Part shown: positions 1 through 8,422 of the stretch, in pieces
How the letters are laid out: each line of letters begins with the position of its first letter
How positions within the stretch are numbered: the first letter of the stretch is position 1
NCBI RefSeq assembly: GCF_012927085.1
Contig: NZ_JABBFX010000001.1
Span: forward strand, 186,001 to 250,000
Source: Ramlibacter agri
GTDB lineage: Bacteria > Pseudomonadota > Gammaproteobacteria > Burkholderiales > Burkholderiaceae_C
Direction: 5' to 3'
DNA: 64,000 bases
Made by a program: the position numbers and the translations under genes
Notes under the pieces: generated by a model
What the model was told of the DNA's origin: nothing
Seen by the model: only the letters and a program-made list of their open reading frames with translations
Database searches by the model: none

Positions 1-310
1 TGTTGCTCATGTGGATCTCGAACACCGGGAAGGGCATCGCCTTGATCGCATCGTGCAGCGGCACGCCGTACTGCGTGAGCCCCGCGGGGTTCACCAGCGC
101 GCCCTGCGCGGTGTCGATGTTCTCGTGCAAGGTGTCGATCAGCGTGCCCTCGTGGTTCGACTGCACGATGTGCAGGTCGACGCCGAGCTCGCCGGCCAGC
201 TTCTGCAGCCGCTCGTTGATCTCCGCCAGCGTGGTGGTGCCGTAGATGTGGGGTTCGCGCCGGCCGAACAGGTTCAGGTTCGGGCCGTGCAGGACGAGGA
301 GGCGCGTCAT
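1..310 (-). CDS. aroQ: Type II 3-dehydroquinate dehydratase (partial, 3' end outside window)
   Basis: Removes water from 3-dehydroquinate to give 3-dehydroshikimate (shikimate pathway or quinate/shikimate catabolism). The 103 visible residues start MTRLLVLHGPNLNLFGRREP and keep the family hallmarks: the N-terminal GPNLNLFGRRE-P-IYG block with the active-site-loop Arg and Tyr, QSNHEG, and EIHMSN carrying the catalytic His. The usual block around NPAAYTHTSVAIRDAL is changed here (NPAGLTQYGVPLHDAI, with Gln for His and His for Arg), which I associate from memory with catabolic paralogues. The ATG lies two bases beyond the stop of the upstream dctP gene, so the two are co-transcribed. The C-terminus runs off the left edge. 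Family assignment is firm; a catabolic rather than biosynthetic role is inferred from the neighbour. Confidence 0.9.
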   Translation of the reverse strand, partial: MTRLLVLHGPNLNLFGRREPHIYGTTTLAEINERLQKLAGELGVDLHIVQSNHEGTLIDTLHENIDTAQGALVNPAGLTQYGVPLHDAIKAMPFPVFEIHMSN

Positions 311-312
311 CT

Positions 313-1320
313 TCACTTCTGCAGCTGCGACAGTTGTTCGGTGTAGAGCTTGACGATGGCGGGGTCGTAGCTCGCGAGGAACTTGTCGGTCACCGGCTTG
401 GCGATCTGGCGCATGCGGGCCTGTTCTGCGGGCGAGACTTCGTTGTACTTCATGCCCTTGGCTTCCAGCTCGCCGACGGCCTTGCGCGCGGCTTCGCGGC
501 TCACCTGGCGCTGGTAGGCGCGCGCCTCGATGGCGGCGTCGCTGAGGATCTTCTTCTCGGTGGGCGACAGCTTGTCCCAGAACTTCTTGCTCACCAGCAC
601 GATGTTGGCGGCGTAGACGTGGTTGGTGGCGCTGACGTACTTCTGCACTTCGTAGAACTTGTTCGACAGGATCACCGCGAAGGGGTTCTCCTGGCCGTCG
701 ACCGCCTTGGACTCCAGCGCGTTGTACAGCTCAGCGAAAGGCATCGGCACCGGGTTCGCCTTGAAGGCCTTGAAGGTGTCGAGGAACACCGGGTTCGGGA
801 TGACGCGCAGCTTCAGGCCATCGAGGTCCTCGGCGCGGGTGATCGGGTGCTTGCTGGTGGTGACGTTGCGGAAGCCCAGGTCCCAGAAGCCCAGGGCGAC
901 CAGGCCCTTTTCCGGCAGCTTGGCGATCAGCGCCTGGCCCAGCGGACCATCGAGCAGCGCATCGGCCTGCGCGAAGTTGGCCACCGTGAAGGGGAAGTCG
1001 ACCAGGCCGAACTCCTTGACGATGCCCGCCAGCGAAGTCGTGGCCGGCGCCGACATCTCCTGCACGCCGCCCTGCAGCGCCGACTGCTGCTGCAGCTCGT
1101 TGCCCAGCGTGGAGGACGGGAACTCCTGCACCTTCAGCTTGCCGCCGCTCTTGGCGGCCACCAGCTCGGCGAACTTGTGCACGCCCATGCTCACGGGGTG
1201 GTCCGTGTTGTTCAAGTGGCCGAACTTGATGACGCGCTGCTGGATGTCCTGCGCCTGCGCGAAGCCGGCGGCGAGGACAAGGGTGGCGGCCAAGGCGATG
1301 CCGCGGAGGTTTGCTTTCAC
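313..1320 (-). CDS. dctP: TRAP transporter solute-binding protein, DctP family
   Basis: Periplasmic receptor that delivers an organic acid to a TRAP membrane permease, which is not in the window. The 335-residue protein has a Sec signal peptide (VKANLRGIALAATLVLAAGF then AQAQ) and the DctP pattern: VIKFGHLNNTDHPV near the mature N-terminus, the DLDGLKLRV block holding the carboxylate-binding Arg, and FAELYNALESKAVDGQENP. I chose the GTG at 1320 because AGGAGAC stands just upstream and the signal peptide begins there; an upstream in-frame ATG would add 26 residues unlike a signal sequence. aroQ follows after two bases, and an IclR-type gene diverges upstream, so substrate import and regulation are probably linked. 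Substrate unknown; a quinate- or shikimate-like acid would fit aroQ. Confidence 0.9.
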   Translation of the reverse strand: MKANLRGIALAATLVLAAGFAQAQDIQQRVIKFGHLNNTDHPVSMGVHKFAELVAAKSGGKLKVQEFPSSTLGNELQQQSALQGGVQEMSAPATTSLAGIVKEFGLVDFPFTVANFAQADALLDGPLGQALIAKLPEKGLVALGFWDLGFRNVTTSKHPITRAEDLDGLKLRVIPNPVFLDTFKAFKANPVPMPFAELYNALESKAVDGQENPFAVILSNKFYEVQKYVSATNHVYAANIVLVSKKFWDKLSPTEKKILSDAAIEARAYQRQVSREAARKAVGELEAKGMKYNEVSPAEQARMRQIAKPVTDKFLASYDPAIVKLYTEQLSQLQK

Positions 1321-1378
1321 TGTTTGTCTCCTGAATGCGTTTTGAGGTGCGGCATCATAGGAAGGCCAACAGAATGGC

Positions 1379-1393
1379 GTTTCAAACTGGAAC
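1379..1393. promoter_or_regulatory. Candidate IclR-type operator (imperfect inverted repeat)
   Basis: The sequence GTTTCAAACTGGAAC has arms GTTTCA and TGGAAC around a 3-base centre, with one mismatch. It sits between dctP and the divergent IclR gene, 10 bases upstream of the chosen IclR start. IclR proteins bind short dyads of this size, so autoregulation and control of dctP-aroQ are plausible. Inferred from position and symmetry only. Confidence 0.4.
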
Positions 1394-1403
1394 AGCATTT
1401 CAC

Positions 1404-2207
1404 ATGACGAACACTTCCACCGGCACCGTGCAGCGCGCCTTCCGGATCGTCGAGGCGCTCGCGCACGAACCCGAAGGCATCGCGCTGGCGGATCTCGCCG
1501 GCGAGATCGGCCTGCCCAAGAGCGCGTGCCATCGCCTGCTGGCGGAACTCACGGCCATCGGCTACGTGCGGCAGTTGCGCGACCGCGGTGAATATGTGCT
1601 CACCAGCAAGCTGCCCGCGGTTGGCCTCGCCTTCCTCGGCGGCGCGGGCATCGTCGACATCGCGCAGCCGATCATCGACCGGCTCGCCGAGGTCTCGGGC
1701 GAGCTGGTGCGGCTGGCCATCGTCGACGGCGATCGCCTCACCTTCGTCGCCAAGGCACAGGGCGCGCGCTCCGGCCTGCGCTACGACCCCGACATGGGCA
1801 TCGACGTGCGCCTGTCGTGCAGCGCCGGTGGCCATGCGTGGCTGATGACGCTGTCCGATGAACGCGCGACCGAGCTCGTCGCGCGCCAGGGCTTCGGCCC
1901 GGCCAAGGAGTTCGGGCCGAAGGCGCCCACGACCTTCCGCGCATTGATGAAGGTGCTGGAAGAGGACCGCAAGCGCGGCTACGCGATGATCGTGGAGCAG
2001 TACGCGCCGGGCATGACGGCGATGGCGGCGCCGGTGACGCGGCGCGGCGCGACCGGCGCGATCGGCGTCATCACCATCGCCGGCCCGCTGATCCGGCTCA
2101 CACCGCAGCGCATGCTCGAACTGGGCCAGCCGCTGGTGGCAGCCGCCGCGGAGCTCGGGCTGTCGGGCGCGACCTCGCCGATCTTCCGGCTGCAGGCCGC
2201 GCGCTGA
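1404..2207 (+). CDS. IclR-family transcriptional regulator
   Basis: DNA-binding regulator of about 267 residues. An N-terminal winged helix-turn-helix (IALADLAGEIGLPKSACHRL, roughly residues 26-50) is followed by the IclR effector-binding domain (GELVRLAIVDGDRLTFVAKA, then VDVRLSCSAGGHAWL in the ligand pocket region). It diverges from dctP-aroQ and probably controls that operon in response to its substrate. In-frame ATGs also exist at 1335 and 1374. I prefer 1404 because the protein then has normal family length and the inverted repeat at 1379-1393 lies outside the coding region; no start has a strong ribosome-binding site. Target and effector are inferred from gene order. Confidence 0.88.
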   Translation: MTNTSTGTVQRAFRIVEALAHEPEGIALADLAGEIGLPKSACHRLLAELTAIGYVRQLRDRGEYVLTSKLPAVGLAFLGGAGIVDIAQPIIDRLAEVSGELVRLAIVDGDRLTFVAKAQGARSGLRYDPDMGIDVRLSCSAGGHAWLMTLSDERATELVARQGFGPAKEFGPKAPTTFRALMKVLEEDRKRGYAMIVEQYAPGMTAMAAPVTRRGATGAIGVITIAGPLIRLTPQRMLELGQPLVAAAAELGLSGATSPIFRLQAAR

Positions 2208-2237
2208 AGCCAAGCATTCGTACAAATTCATCGCGCC

Positions 2238-2256
2238 GGACGCTGTACATGCGTCC
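2238..2256. repeat. Perfect inverted repeat in intergenic region
   Basis: GGACGC and GCGTCC flank TGTACAT (6-7-6) in the 123-base gap between the IclR gene and the dehydrogenase operon. There is no T-run after it, so it is either a weak terminator for the IclR gene or an operator for the downstream operon. Confidence 0.35.
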
Positions 2257-2330
2257 AGACCGAGGCCCCAAAACGAAGCGCGCGTCCTAGGATGCTTGCG
2301 TAGCGCAATTCACGCTGCGGAAGCATTCCC

Positions 2331-3098
2331 ATGACAACAGACTCCGCACCGGTCCGCATCACGCGGCGCCGGCTCCTTTCCGCCGGCGCGGTGCTCCCGG
2401 TCGCAGCCACCGCCGCCTCGCAGCTGATCCGCCGCGACATGCCCTGGCAGGAAGGCACCGCCGCCGAGCCCACGGCCGCGACGCAGGCCTCGCAGGGAAA
2501 CCAATACGCCTTCCTGGCCGCCGCCGAAGCCGCCTTCGTCGAAGCGGCCGTCGCACGCATCATTCCCCACGACGAACTCGGCCCCGGCGCGCTCGAGGCC
2601 GGCGCCGCCGTCTTCATCGACCGCCAACTCGCCGGCGAATTCGGCCGCGGCGAGCGCTGGTACATGCAGGGCCCGTGGGCCAAGGGCGAGAAGACACAGG
2701 GCTACCAGACGCGGATGACGCCGGCCAACCTGTACCGCGCCGCCATCCGCGAGATCGACGCCGCGGTCGGACACGAAGGCAAGGCCGCGAGCTTCGCCAA
2801 GCTCGCCGTCGCCGAGCAGGACCGCTGGCTGAAGGACCTGGAAGACGGCAAGCCGCAACTGCCGACGGCCGATGCCAAGACCTTCTTCACCATGCTGCTG
2901 CAGAACACGCTGGAAGGCTTCTGGTCCGATCCCGTCTACGGTGGCAACCGCGACATGGCGGGCTGGAAGCTGATCGGCTTTCCCGGCGCGCACTACGACT
3001 ACACCGCCTACGTCGGCAAGCATGGCGAGGCCTTCCCGCTGCCGCCCACGGGCCTGGGCGGGCGGCCGGCCTGGCGCAAGGAGGGCAGCAATGGCTGA
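2331..3098 (+). CDS. Gluconate 2-dehydrogenase subunit 3 family protein (Tat-exported small subunit)
   Basis: Small subunit of a periplasmic flavoprotein/cytochrome dehydrogenase. The 255-residue protein opens with a twin-arginine signal (ITRRRLLSAGAVLPVAATAA, about residues 10-29). The mature part carries the family pattern: FLAAAEAAFVEAAVARIIP near residue 64 and the C-terminal FFTMLLQNTLEGFWSDPVYG block. In characterised relatives this subunit takes the folded flavoprotein, which has no signal of its own, through the Tat pore. Its stop overlaps the start of the flavoprotein gene by 8 bases, so the two are translationally coupled. The oxidised substrate (gluconate, another aldonate, a sugar or a polyol) cannot be told from this subunit. 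Confidence 0.88.
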   Translation: MTTDSAPVRITRRRLLSAGAVLPVAATAASQLIRRDMPWQEGTAAEPTAATQASQGNQYAFLAAAEAAFVEAAVARIIPHDELGPGALEAGAAVFIDRQLAGEFGRGERWYMQGPWAKGEKTQGYQTRMTPANLYRAAIREIDAAVGHEGKAASFAKLAVAEQDRWLKDLEDGKPQLPTADAKTFFTMLLQNTLEGFWSDPVYGGNRDMAGWKLIGFPGAHYDYTAYVGKHGEAFPLPPTGLGGRPAWRKEGSNG

Positions 3099-4845
3099 AC
3101 GCCTGCCGCCAGTCGACGCGTTGCTGGTCGGCTTCGGCTGGACCGGCGCCATCCTCGGCCAGGAACTCACCGATGCCGGACTCAACGTGCTCGCGCTGGA
3201 GCGCGGCGCCTGGCGCGACACGCCGACCGACTTCGCGCCGACCTTCGCGCAGGACGAACTGCGCTACTACTTCCGGCACGAACTGTTCGAGCGGCTCTCG
3301 CACGAGACGCTGACCGTGCGCAACAACATCGGCCAGACGGCCTTGCCGATGCGGCAGCTCGGCTCCTTCCTGCCCGGCTCCAACGTGGGCGGCGCGGGCG
3401 TGCACTGGAACGGCCAGACCTGGCGCTTCCTGCCCAGCGACTTCGTCGCGCACAGCCACAACCTGCAGCGCTATGGCAAGTTGCAGCAGGACATGACCAT
3501 CCAGGACTGGGGCGTCAGCTACGACGAGCTCGAGCCGCATTACGACCGCTTCGAATACATCTGCGGCATCTCGGGCCAGGCCGGCAACCTGCGCGGCGCC
3601 ATCCAGGCGGGCGGCAACCCCTTCGAAGGACCGCGCGCGCGGCCCTACCCCAACCCGCCCATGGCCATGAGCTACCCGCCCACGCTGTTCGCCGAAGCCG
3701 CGCGCTCGCTGGGCTACAAGCCCTTCCCGCAGCCTTCGGCCAACATGTCGCAGGCGTACACGAATCCTCTGGGCGTGCAGCTGGGCCCGTGCACCTACTG
3801 CGGCTTCTGCGAGAAGTTCGGCTGCGGCAACTATTCCAAGGCGACAGCACAGACCACGATCCTGCCGGTGCTGATGCGCAAGCCCAACTTCACGCTGCGC
3901 ACCGAATCCGAGGTGCTGAAGATCAACCTCGATTCCACAGGCAAGCGCGCGGTGAGCGTGACCTACGTCGACGCTGCCGGGCGCGAATACGAGCAGCCGG
4001 CCGACCTGATCGTGCTGACGGCCTACATCCTGCACAACGTGCGGCTGCTGCTGCTCTCGGGCATCGGCAAGCCCTACGACCCGGTGGCCGGCACCGGCGT
4101 CGTGGGCCGCAACTACGCGTACCAGATCACGTCCTCGGTCAACGTGTTCTACGACGACAAGCTGCTCAACCCCTTCATCGGCGCCGGCGCGCACGGCATG
4201 CTGATCGACGAGTTCAACGGCGACAACTTCGACCACTCGGGCCTGGGTTTCATCGGCGGCGGCTTCATCGGCATCGTGCAGACCGGCGGCCGGCCGATCG
4301 AGATGCACGCCACGCCCGAGGGCACGCCCAAGTGGGGCAGCGCCTTCAAGAAGGCGATCGCCAGGAACTACCTGCGCTCGACTTCGGTGGTGACGCACGG
4401 CGCGGTCATGAGCCATCGTGGCAACTACCTGGACCTGGACCCGACCTACCGCGACGTCTACGGTCGCCCGCTGCTGCGCATGACCTTCGACTTCACCGAC
4501 AACGAGCACAAGATGTCCGACTACCTGACGGACAAGGCGACCGACCTGGCCAAGGCGATGAAGCCGCGCGAGATCAAAGTCAACAAGCGCCAGGGCAGCT
4601 GGGACGTCGTGCCCTACCAGACCACGCACAACACCGGCGGCGCGGTCATGGGCACGGACCCGTCCACCAGCGTGGTGAACCGCTACCTGCAAAGCTGGGA
4701 CGTCTCGAACCTCTTCGTGCTCGGCTCCGGCGCCTTCCCGCAGAACCCGGGCTACAACCCGACCGGCACCGTCGCGGCGCTGGCCTATTGGGCCGCCGAC
4801 GCCATCCGCACGCGCTACCTGAAGGCGCCCGGGCCGCTGGCCTGA
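3091..4845 (+). CDS. GMC-family FAD oxidoreductase, large subunit of gluconate-2-dehydrogenase-type complex
   Basis: Catalytic subunit that oxidises a hydroxyl group of its substrate and passes electrons to the cytochrome c subunit. The 584 residues begin with the FAD-binding fold (LLVGFGWTGAILGQEL, glycines at 14, 16 and 19) and end with the GMC active-site pair: His513 in THNTGGAVMG and Asn556 in NPGYNPTGTVAALAYW. A Cys cluster (CTYCGFCEKFGCG, about residues 235-247) matches the Fe-S cluster motif seen in related flavoprotein subunits. There is no signal peptide, as expected if it travels with the Tat substrate encoded upstream. The ATG at 3091 has AAGGAGG upstream and overlaps the previous stop. 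Substrate unresolved: gluconate, 2-ketogluconate, fructose or sorbitol are all possible for this family. Confidence 0.9.
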   Translation: MAERLPPVDALLVGFGWTGAILGQELTDAGLNVLALERGAWRDTPTDFAPTFAQDELRYYFRHELFERLSHETLTVRNNIGQTALPMRQLGSFLPGSNVGGAGVHWNGQTWRFLPSDFVAHSHNLQRYGKLQQDMTIQDWGVSYDELEPHYDRFEYICGISGQAGNLRGAIQAGGNPFEGPRARPYPNPPMAMSYPPTLFAEAARSLGYKPFPQPSANMSQAYTNPLGVQLGPCTYCGFCEKFGCGNYSKATAQTTILPVLMRKPNFTLRTESEVLKINLDSTGKRAVSVTYVDAAGREYEQPADLIVLTAYILHNVRLLLLSGIGKPYDPVAGTGVVGRNYAYQITSSVNVFYDDKLLNPFIGAGAHGMLIDEFNGDNFDHSGLGFIGGGFIGIVQTGGRPIEMHATPEGTPKWGSAFKKAIARNYLRSTSVVTHGAVMSHRGNYLDLDPTYRDVYGRPLLRMTFDFTDNEHKMSDYLTDKATDLAKAMKPREIKVNKRQGSWDVVPYQTTHNTGGAVMGTDPSTSVVNRYLQSWDVSNLFVLGSGAFPQNPGYNPTGTVAALAYWAADAIRTRYLKAPGPLA

Positions 4846-4855
4846 GGAGCGGGCG

Positions 4856-6271
4856 ATGCGGCGAGTCACTTCCTCCTTCCTGGTCGCCTTCGCGCTCGGC
4901 ACGCTGGGCGCGGCGGGCTGGGTTGCGGCACAGCCGGACTCGGCGCCGCAGCTTCCCGTGGAACACCCCAACCCGGCACCGGCCGGCGTGAGCCCGGCCA
5001 CCGTGGAACGCGGGCGCTATCTCGTGCAGCTGGGCGACTGCGTGGCCTGCCATACGCAGAAGGGCGGCGCGCGCTTTGCCGGCGGCCGCCCCTTGCAGAC
5101 GCCCTTCGGCACGGTGCTGTCCGCCAACATCACGCCGGACGCGGACAGCGGCATCGGCCGCTGGAACGCCGACCAGTTCTACCGCGCGCTGCACGAGGGC
5201 AAGTCCGCCGACGGCAGCCATCTCTACCCGGCCTTCCCCTACAACTACTACACGCACATCACGCGCGAGGACTCGGACGCGATCTACGCCTACATGCGCA
5301 CGGTACCGCCGGTGCGGCATGACTTCGAGCGCAACAGGCTGCCCTTCCCGTTCAACATCCGCGCGCTGATGGCCGGATGGAACTGGCTGTTCTTCGACCA
5401 GGGGCCGGTGGAGCAGCGCAGCGACCGCTCCGCATCCTGGAATCGGGGCGCCTACCTGGTCCAGGGGCTCGGGCACTGCGCGGCCTGCCACACGCCACGC
5501 AACTTCCTCGGCGGCTCGAAGAACGGCGAGGCCTACCAGGGCGGGCGCTTCGGCGAGCTCTACGCACCGGACATCACGCCGAACAAGCGCACGGGTATCG
5601 GCGGCTGGAGCGACGCCGACCTGCGCGACTTCCTGCGCCTGGGCGCCAACGTGCACAGCGACGCGTCCGCCGAGATGGGCGAGGTGGTCGGCTTCTCCAC
5701 TTCGCAGATGACCGACGCCGACCGCGACGCCATCATCGCCTACGTACGCAGCATGCCGGCCTCAGCCGACGCGAAGGTCTCGGCGCCCGACGCTGCGGCC
5801 ATGAAGCAGGGCGAAGCGATCTTCCAGGACAGCTGCTCCGCCTGCCACCGCATGGACGGCAGCGGCGTGCCGCGGTTGTTCCCGCCTTTGAAGGGCAACG
5901 CCAACGTGCAGCAGAAGGACGCCACCTCGATGCTGCATTTCATCCTGGCCGGCACCCGGCGCACGCCCAACGACCGCAATCCCGCGCCGCTGTCCATGCC
6001 CTCGTATGCCTGGAAGCTCGATGACGAACAGGTGGCGGCCGTCGCCAGCTACGTGCGCAACAGCTGGGGCAACGCGGCGGAGCCGGTGGACGCGAAGGCC
6101 GTGGGCGAGCTGCGCGGCAAGCTGCATTTCGACCACGTGGCCGGCACCGAAGTGTCCACCGTGGACGCGATGCGGCACCCCGGCCCGACGACGCTGGCGC
6201 CGGCGGACACCGACAGCCGCGACAACGGCACGGCGCAGGCGGGGCGCGCCGCGGCGAGCGCGCCGCGCTAG
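4856..6271 (+). CDS. Tri-haem cytochrome c subunit of the dehydrogenase
   Basis: Electron-transfer subunit passing electrons from the flavoprotein to the respiratory chain on the periplasmic face of the membrane. The 471-residue protein has an N-terminal hydrophobic export segment (SSFLVAFALGTLGAAGWVAA) and three c-type haem sites: CVACH at 62-66, CAACH at 208-212 and CSACH at 327-331. The length and three-haem layout match gluconate/alcohol dehydrogenase cytochrome subunits. The gene begins 10 bases after the flavoprotein stop, completing a three-gene operon. Its TAG shares the palindrome CTAG with the stop of the convergent gene on the other strand, so the two ends overlap by four bases. 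Confidence 0.92.
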   Translation: MRRVTSSFLVAFALGTLGAAGWVAAQPDSAPQLPVEHPNPAPAGVSPATVERGRYLVQLGDCVACHTQKGGARFAGGRPLQTPFGTVLSANITPDADSGIGRWNADQFYRALHEGKSADGSHLYPAFPYNYYTHITREDSDAIYAYMRTVPPVRHDFERNRLPFPFNIRALMAGWNWLFFDQGPVEQRSDRSASWNRGAYLVQGLGHCAACHTPRNFLGGSKNGEAYQGGRFGELYAPDITPNKRTGIGGWSDADLRDFLRLGANVHSDASAEMGEVVGFSTSQMTDADRDAIIAYVRSMPASADAKVSAPDAAAMKQGEAIFQDSCSACHRMDGSGVPRLFPPLKGNANVQQKDATSMLHFILAGTRRTPNDRNPAPLSMPSYAWKLDDEQVAAVASYVRNSWGNAAEPVDAKAVGELRGKLHFDHVAGTEVSTVDAMRHPGPTTLAPADTDSRDNGTAQAGRAAASAPR

Positions 6272-6990
6272 AACCACTCCCCGCGCGCCAGGTAGCGCCA
6301 CTGGCCCGCGGGCAGCCCCGCCATCGGGATCCGGCCGACGCGGATGCGCCGCAGCGCTTTCAGCTGCAGGCCGACCTGCTCGCACATCCACGGCAAGGCC
6401 TCCAGCGGCAGGCCCTTGGCCGCGAAGCGCAGGCGTGTCTCGCTTTGCCAGCTGACGCGCGCCATCGGGAACGCCCGCGTCTGCCAGACCATGCCGCCGG
6501 ACAGGCGCGCCAGGCCATCGGGCTTGATCGTGCCCGCCACGTCGGCGACGAGCTCCTGCTCGATCAGCGCCGCGTCTTCCTGCAGCCGGCGCACGATGCG
6601 CCGGTCCTGGCTGAACACCACCAGCCCGCTGGCTGGGTATGGCAACGGCAACAGCGGCGCCAGGTGGACTTCGTGGCTCCTTGCATGCTTGATGCCGGAG
6701 GCGTCTTCGCTCCAGCGGGTCGCCGCGTTGACCAGCGCGCGCGCATCGTCCGGGCTGGTGTCGGCCGGCTTGTGCAGCAGGAAGGTGGCAGGCTCGATGG
6801 TCTGCAGCTTCGCTTTCGGGTCGATCTCGACCTGCTGGCCCGCGGCGACGCGGAACTGCGGCAGATCGACAGGCTGGCCGTCCACCGTCACCCAGCCTTC
6901 GGTGATGTACTGCTCGGCCTCGCGGCGCGTGCAGCCCTTGCGCGACGCGACGACGCGCGCGAGGCGTAGTGGTTCGTCTCCTTCGTCCAT
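6268..6990 (-). CDS. rRNA pseudouridine synthase family protein lacking the catalytic aspartate
   Basis: Resembles RsuA/RluF-type pseudouridine synthases: an N-terminal S4 RNA-binding domain (LARVVASRKGCTRREAEQYI to about residue 58), then a synthase-like domain with FLLHKPA, and a basic C-terminal region (LKALRRIRVGRI). Total 240 residues, a normal length. The catalytic block, normally G-R-L-D-x-x-T-x-G-L, reads LPLPYPASGLVVFSQD here, placing Pro117 where the essential Asp should be. I read this directly from the DNA, and there is no sign of a frameshift. The protein may be an RNA-binding relic or a subfamily with another role. It lies 4 bases downstream of dbpA, so a shared role in ribosome assembly is a reasonable inference. 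Confidence 0.82.
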   Translation of the reverse strand: MDEGDEPLRLARVVASRKGCTRREAEQYITEGWVTVDGQPVDLPQFRVAAGQQVEIDPKAKLQTIEPATFLLHKPADTSPDDARALVNAATRWSEDASGIKHARSHEVHLAPLLPLPYPASGLVVFSQDRRIVRRLQEDAALIEQELVADVAGTIKPDGLARLSGGMVWQTRAFPMARVSWQSETRLRFAAKGLPLEALPWMCEQVGLQLKALRRIRVGRIPMAGLPAGQWRYLARGEWF

Positions 6991-6994
6991 GGCT

Positions 6995-8377
6995 TCAATC
7001 CTTCAGCAGCCGCGCCTTGACGGTGCGGCCCTTGATGCGGCCCTGGTTCAGGCGCGCCACCACTTCGCCGGCGATGTCGCGCTGCACGGCGACATAGGTG
7101 GCGAACTCGTTGATGTCGATCTTGCCGACCTGCTCGCGCGTGTAGCCCAGGTCCGCGGTCAGCGCGCCCAGCACGTCGCCGGGGCGGATCTTGTCCTTGC
7201 GTCCGGCCTGGATGTGCACGGTGGCCATGGCCGGCAGCAGGCGGCCGCCGTCGGCCGGCGTCAGTTCGTCCAGCTGGTGCCACTTGGATTCGCGGCCCTG
7301 CAATTGCTCGATGCGGCCGACCGCGCCCATCTCGTCCAGGCTCGCGAGGCTGAGCGCCAGCCCGGTCTCGCCGGCGCGGCCGGTGCGGCCGATGCGGTGC
7401 ACGTGGATTTCCGCATCGGGCGTGACGTCGGCGTTGATCACGGCAGCGAGTCCCGCGACGTCCAGGCCGCGCGCGGCGACGTCCGTGGCCACCAGCACCG
7501 AGCAGCTGCCGTTGGCGAAGCGCACCAGCACCTGGTCGCGGTCGCGCTGGTCCAGGTCGCCGTGCAGCGCCAGCGCGCTGTAGCCCTGGGCCTGCAGCAG
7601 CTCCACCAGGTCGCGGCAGCGCACCTTGGTGTTGCAGAAGGCCAGCGTGCTCACGGGACGGAAGTGGTCCAGCAGGCGGCCGACCGTGGGCAAGCGCTCG
7701 GAGTCGCGCACCTCGTACCAGCGCTGCTCGATCTGCTCGCCGCCGTGCTGCGCCTCCACCTTCACGGTGACGGGATCGCGCAGGAACTGCGCCGCCAGCT
7801 TGGCGATGCCTTCCGGATAGGTGGCCGAGAACAGCAAAGTCTGGCGCTGGGCGGGGCACAGGCGGGCGACCTTGGCGATGTCGTCGAAGAAGCCCATGTC
7901 GAGCATGCGGTCGGCTTCGTCGAGCACCAGGGTGCCGAGCGCGTCCAGCTGCAGGTTGCCGCGGTCCAGGTGGTCCATCACGCGGCCCGGCGTGCCGACG
8001 ACGACGTGGGCGCCGTTTTCCAGACTGGTCGTCTGGCCGCGCAGCGGCACGCCGCCGGACAGCGTGACCACCTTGATGTTCTCCTCGGCCCGGGCCAGGC
8101 GCCGGATCTCGGTGGTGACCTGGTCGGCCAGCTCGCGCGTGGGGCACAGCACCAGCGACTGCACGGCGAAGCGCCGGGGGTTGAGGTTCGCCAGCAGGGC
8201 GAGCGCGAACGCGGCCGTCTTGCCGCTGCCGGTCTTGGCCTGGGCGATGAGGTCCTTGCCGAGCAGCGCGCTGGGCAGGCTGGCGGCCTGGATGGCGGTC
8301 ATCTCCAGGTAGCCGAGCCGGCGCAAATTGTCCAGCGTGGCGGGAGAGAGGGATAGAGTGTCGAAAGCCTGGGGCAT
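6995..8377 (-). CDS. dbpA: ATP-dependent RNA helicase DbpA
   Basis: DEAD-box helicase that in E. coli acts on 23S rRNA during large-subunit assembly. The 460-residue protein has the full helicase core: AKTGSGKTAAF with GSGKT at 50-54, CPTRELADQV, GTPGRVMDHL, VLDEADRMLDMGF, SATYPEGI, a conserved RG-D motif and HRIGRTGRAG. The C-terminal roughly 80 residues (IRPGDVLGALTADLG, then KIDINEFATYVAV, ending VKARLLKD) form the DbpA RNA-binding domain that recognises 23S helix 92, which separates it from other DEAD-box proteins. The ATG at 8377 gives normal family length. The pseudouridine-synthase-like gene follows 4 bases downstream. The first of two 5' neighbours on the other strand is 45 bases away. 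Confidence 0.93.
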   Translation of the reverse strand: MPQAFDTLSLSPATLDNLRRLGYLEMTAIQAASLPSALLGKDLIAQAKTGSGKTAAFALALLANLNPRRFAVQSLVLCPTRELADQVTTEIRRLARAEENIKVVTLSGGVPLRGQTTSLENGAHVVVGTPGRVMDHLDRGNLQLDALGTLVLDEADRMLDMGFFDDIAKVARLCPAQRQTLLFSATYPEGIAKLAAQFLRDPVTVKVEAQHGGEQIEQRWYEVRDSERLPTVGRLLDHFRPVSTLAFCNTKVRCRDLVELLQAQGYSALALHGDLDQRDRDQVLVRFANGSCSVLVATDVAARGLDVAGLAAVINADVTPDAEIHVHRIGRTGRAGETGLALSLASLDEMGAVGRIEQLQGRESKWHQLDELTPADGGRLLPAMATVHIQAGRKDKIRPGDVLGALTADLGYTREQVGKIDINEFATYVAVQRDIAGEVVARLNQGRIKGRTVKARLLKD

Positions 8378-8422
8378 GGCCCCGATCATTCCACAGCGGA
8401 CAATGCAGGCCTCGCTGATCCG

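Noticed and set aside
2887..5001. Long minus-strand frame opposite the GMC flavoprotein
   Set aside because: The translation is repetitive Arg/Val/Gly sequence without motifs; the plus-strand gene is unmistakable.
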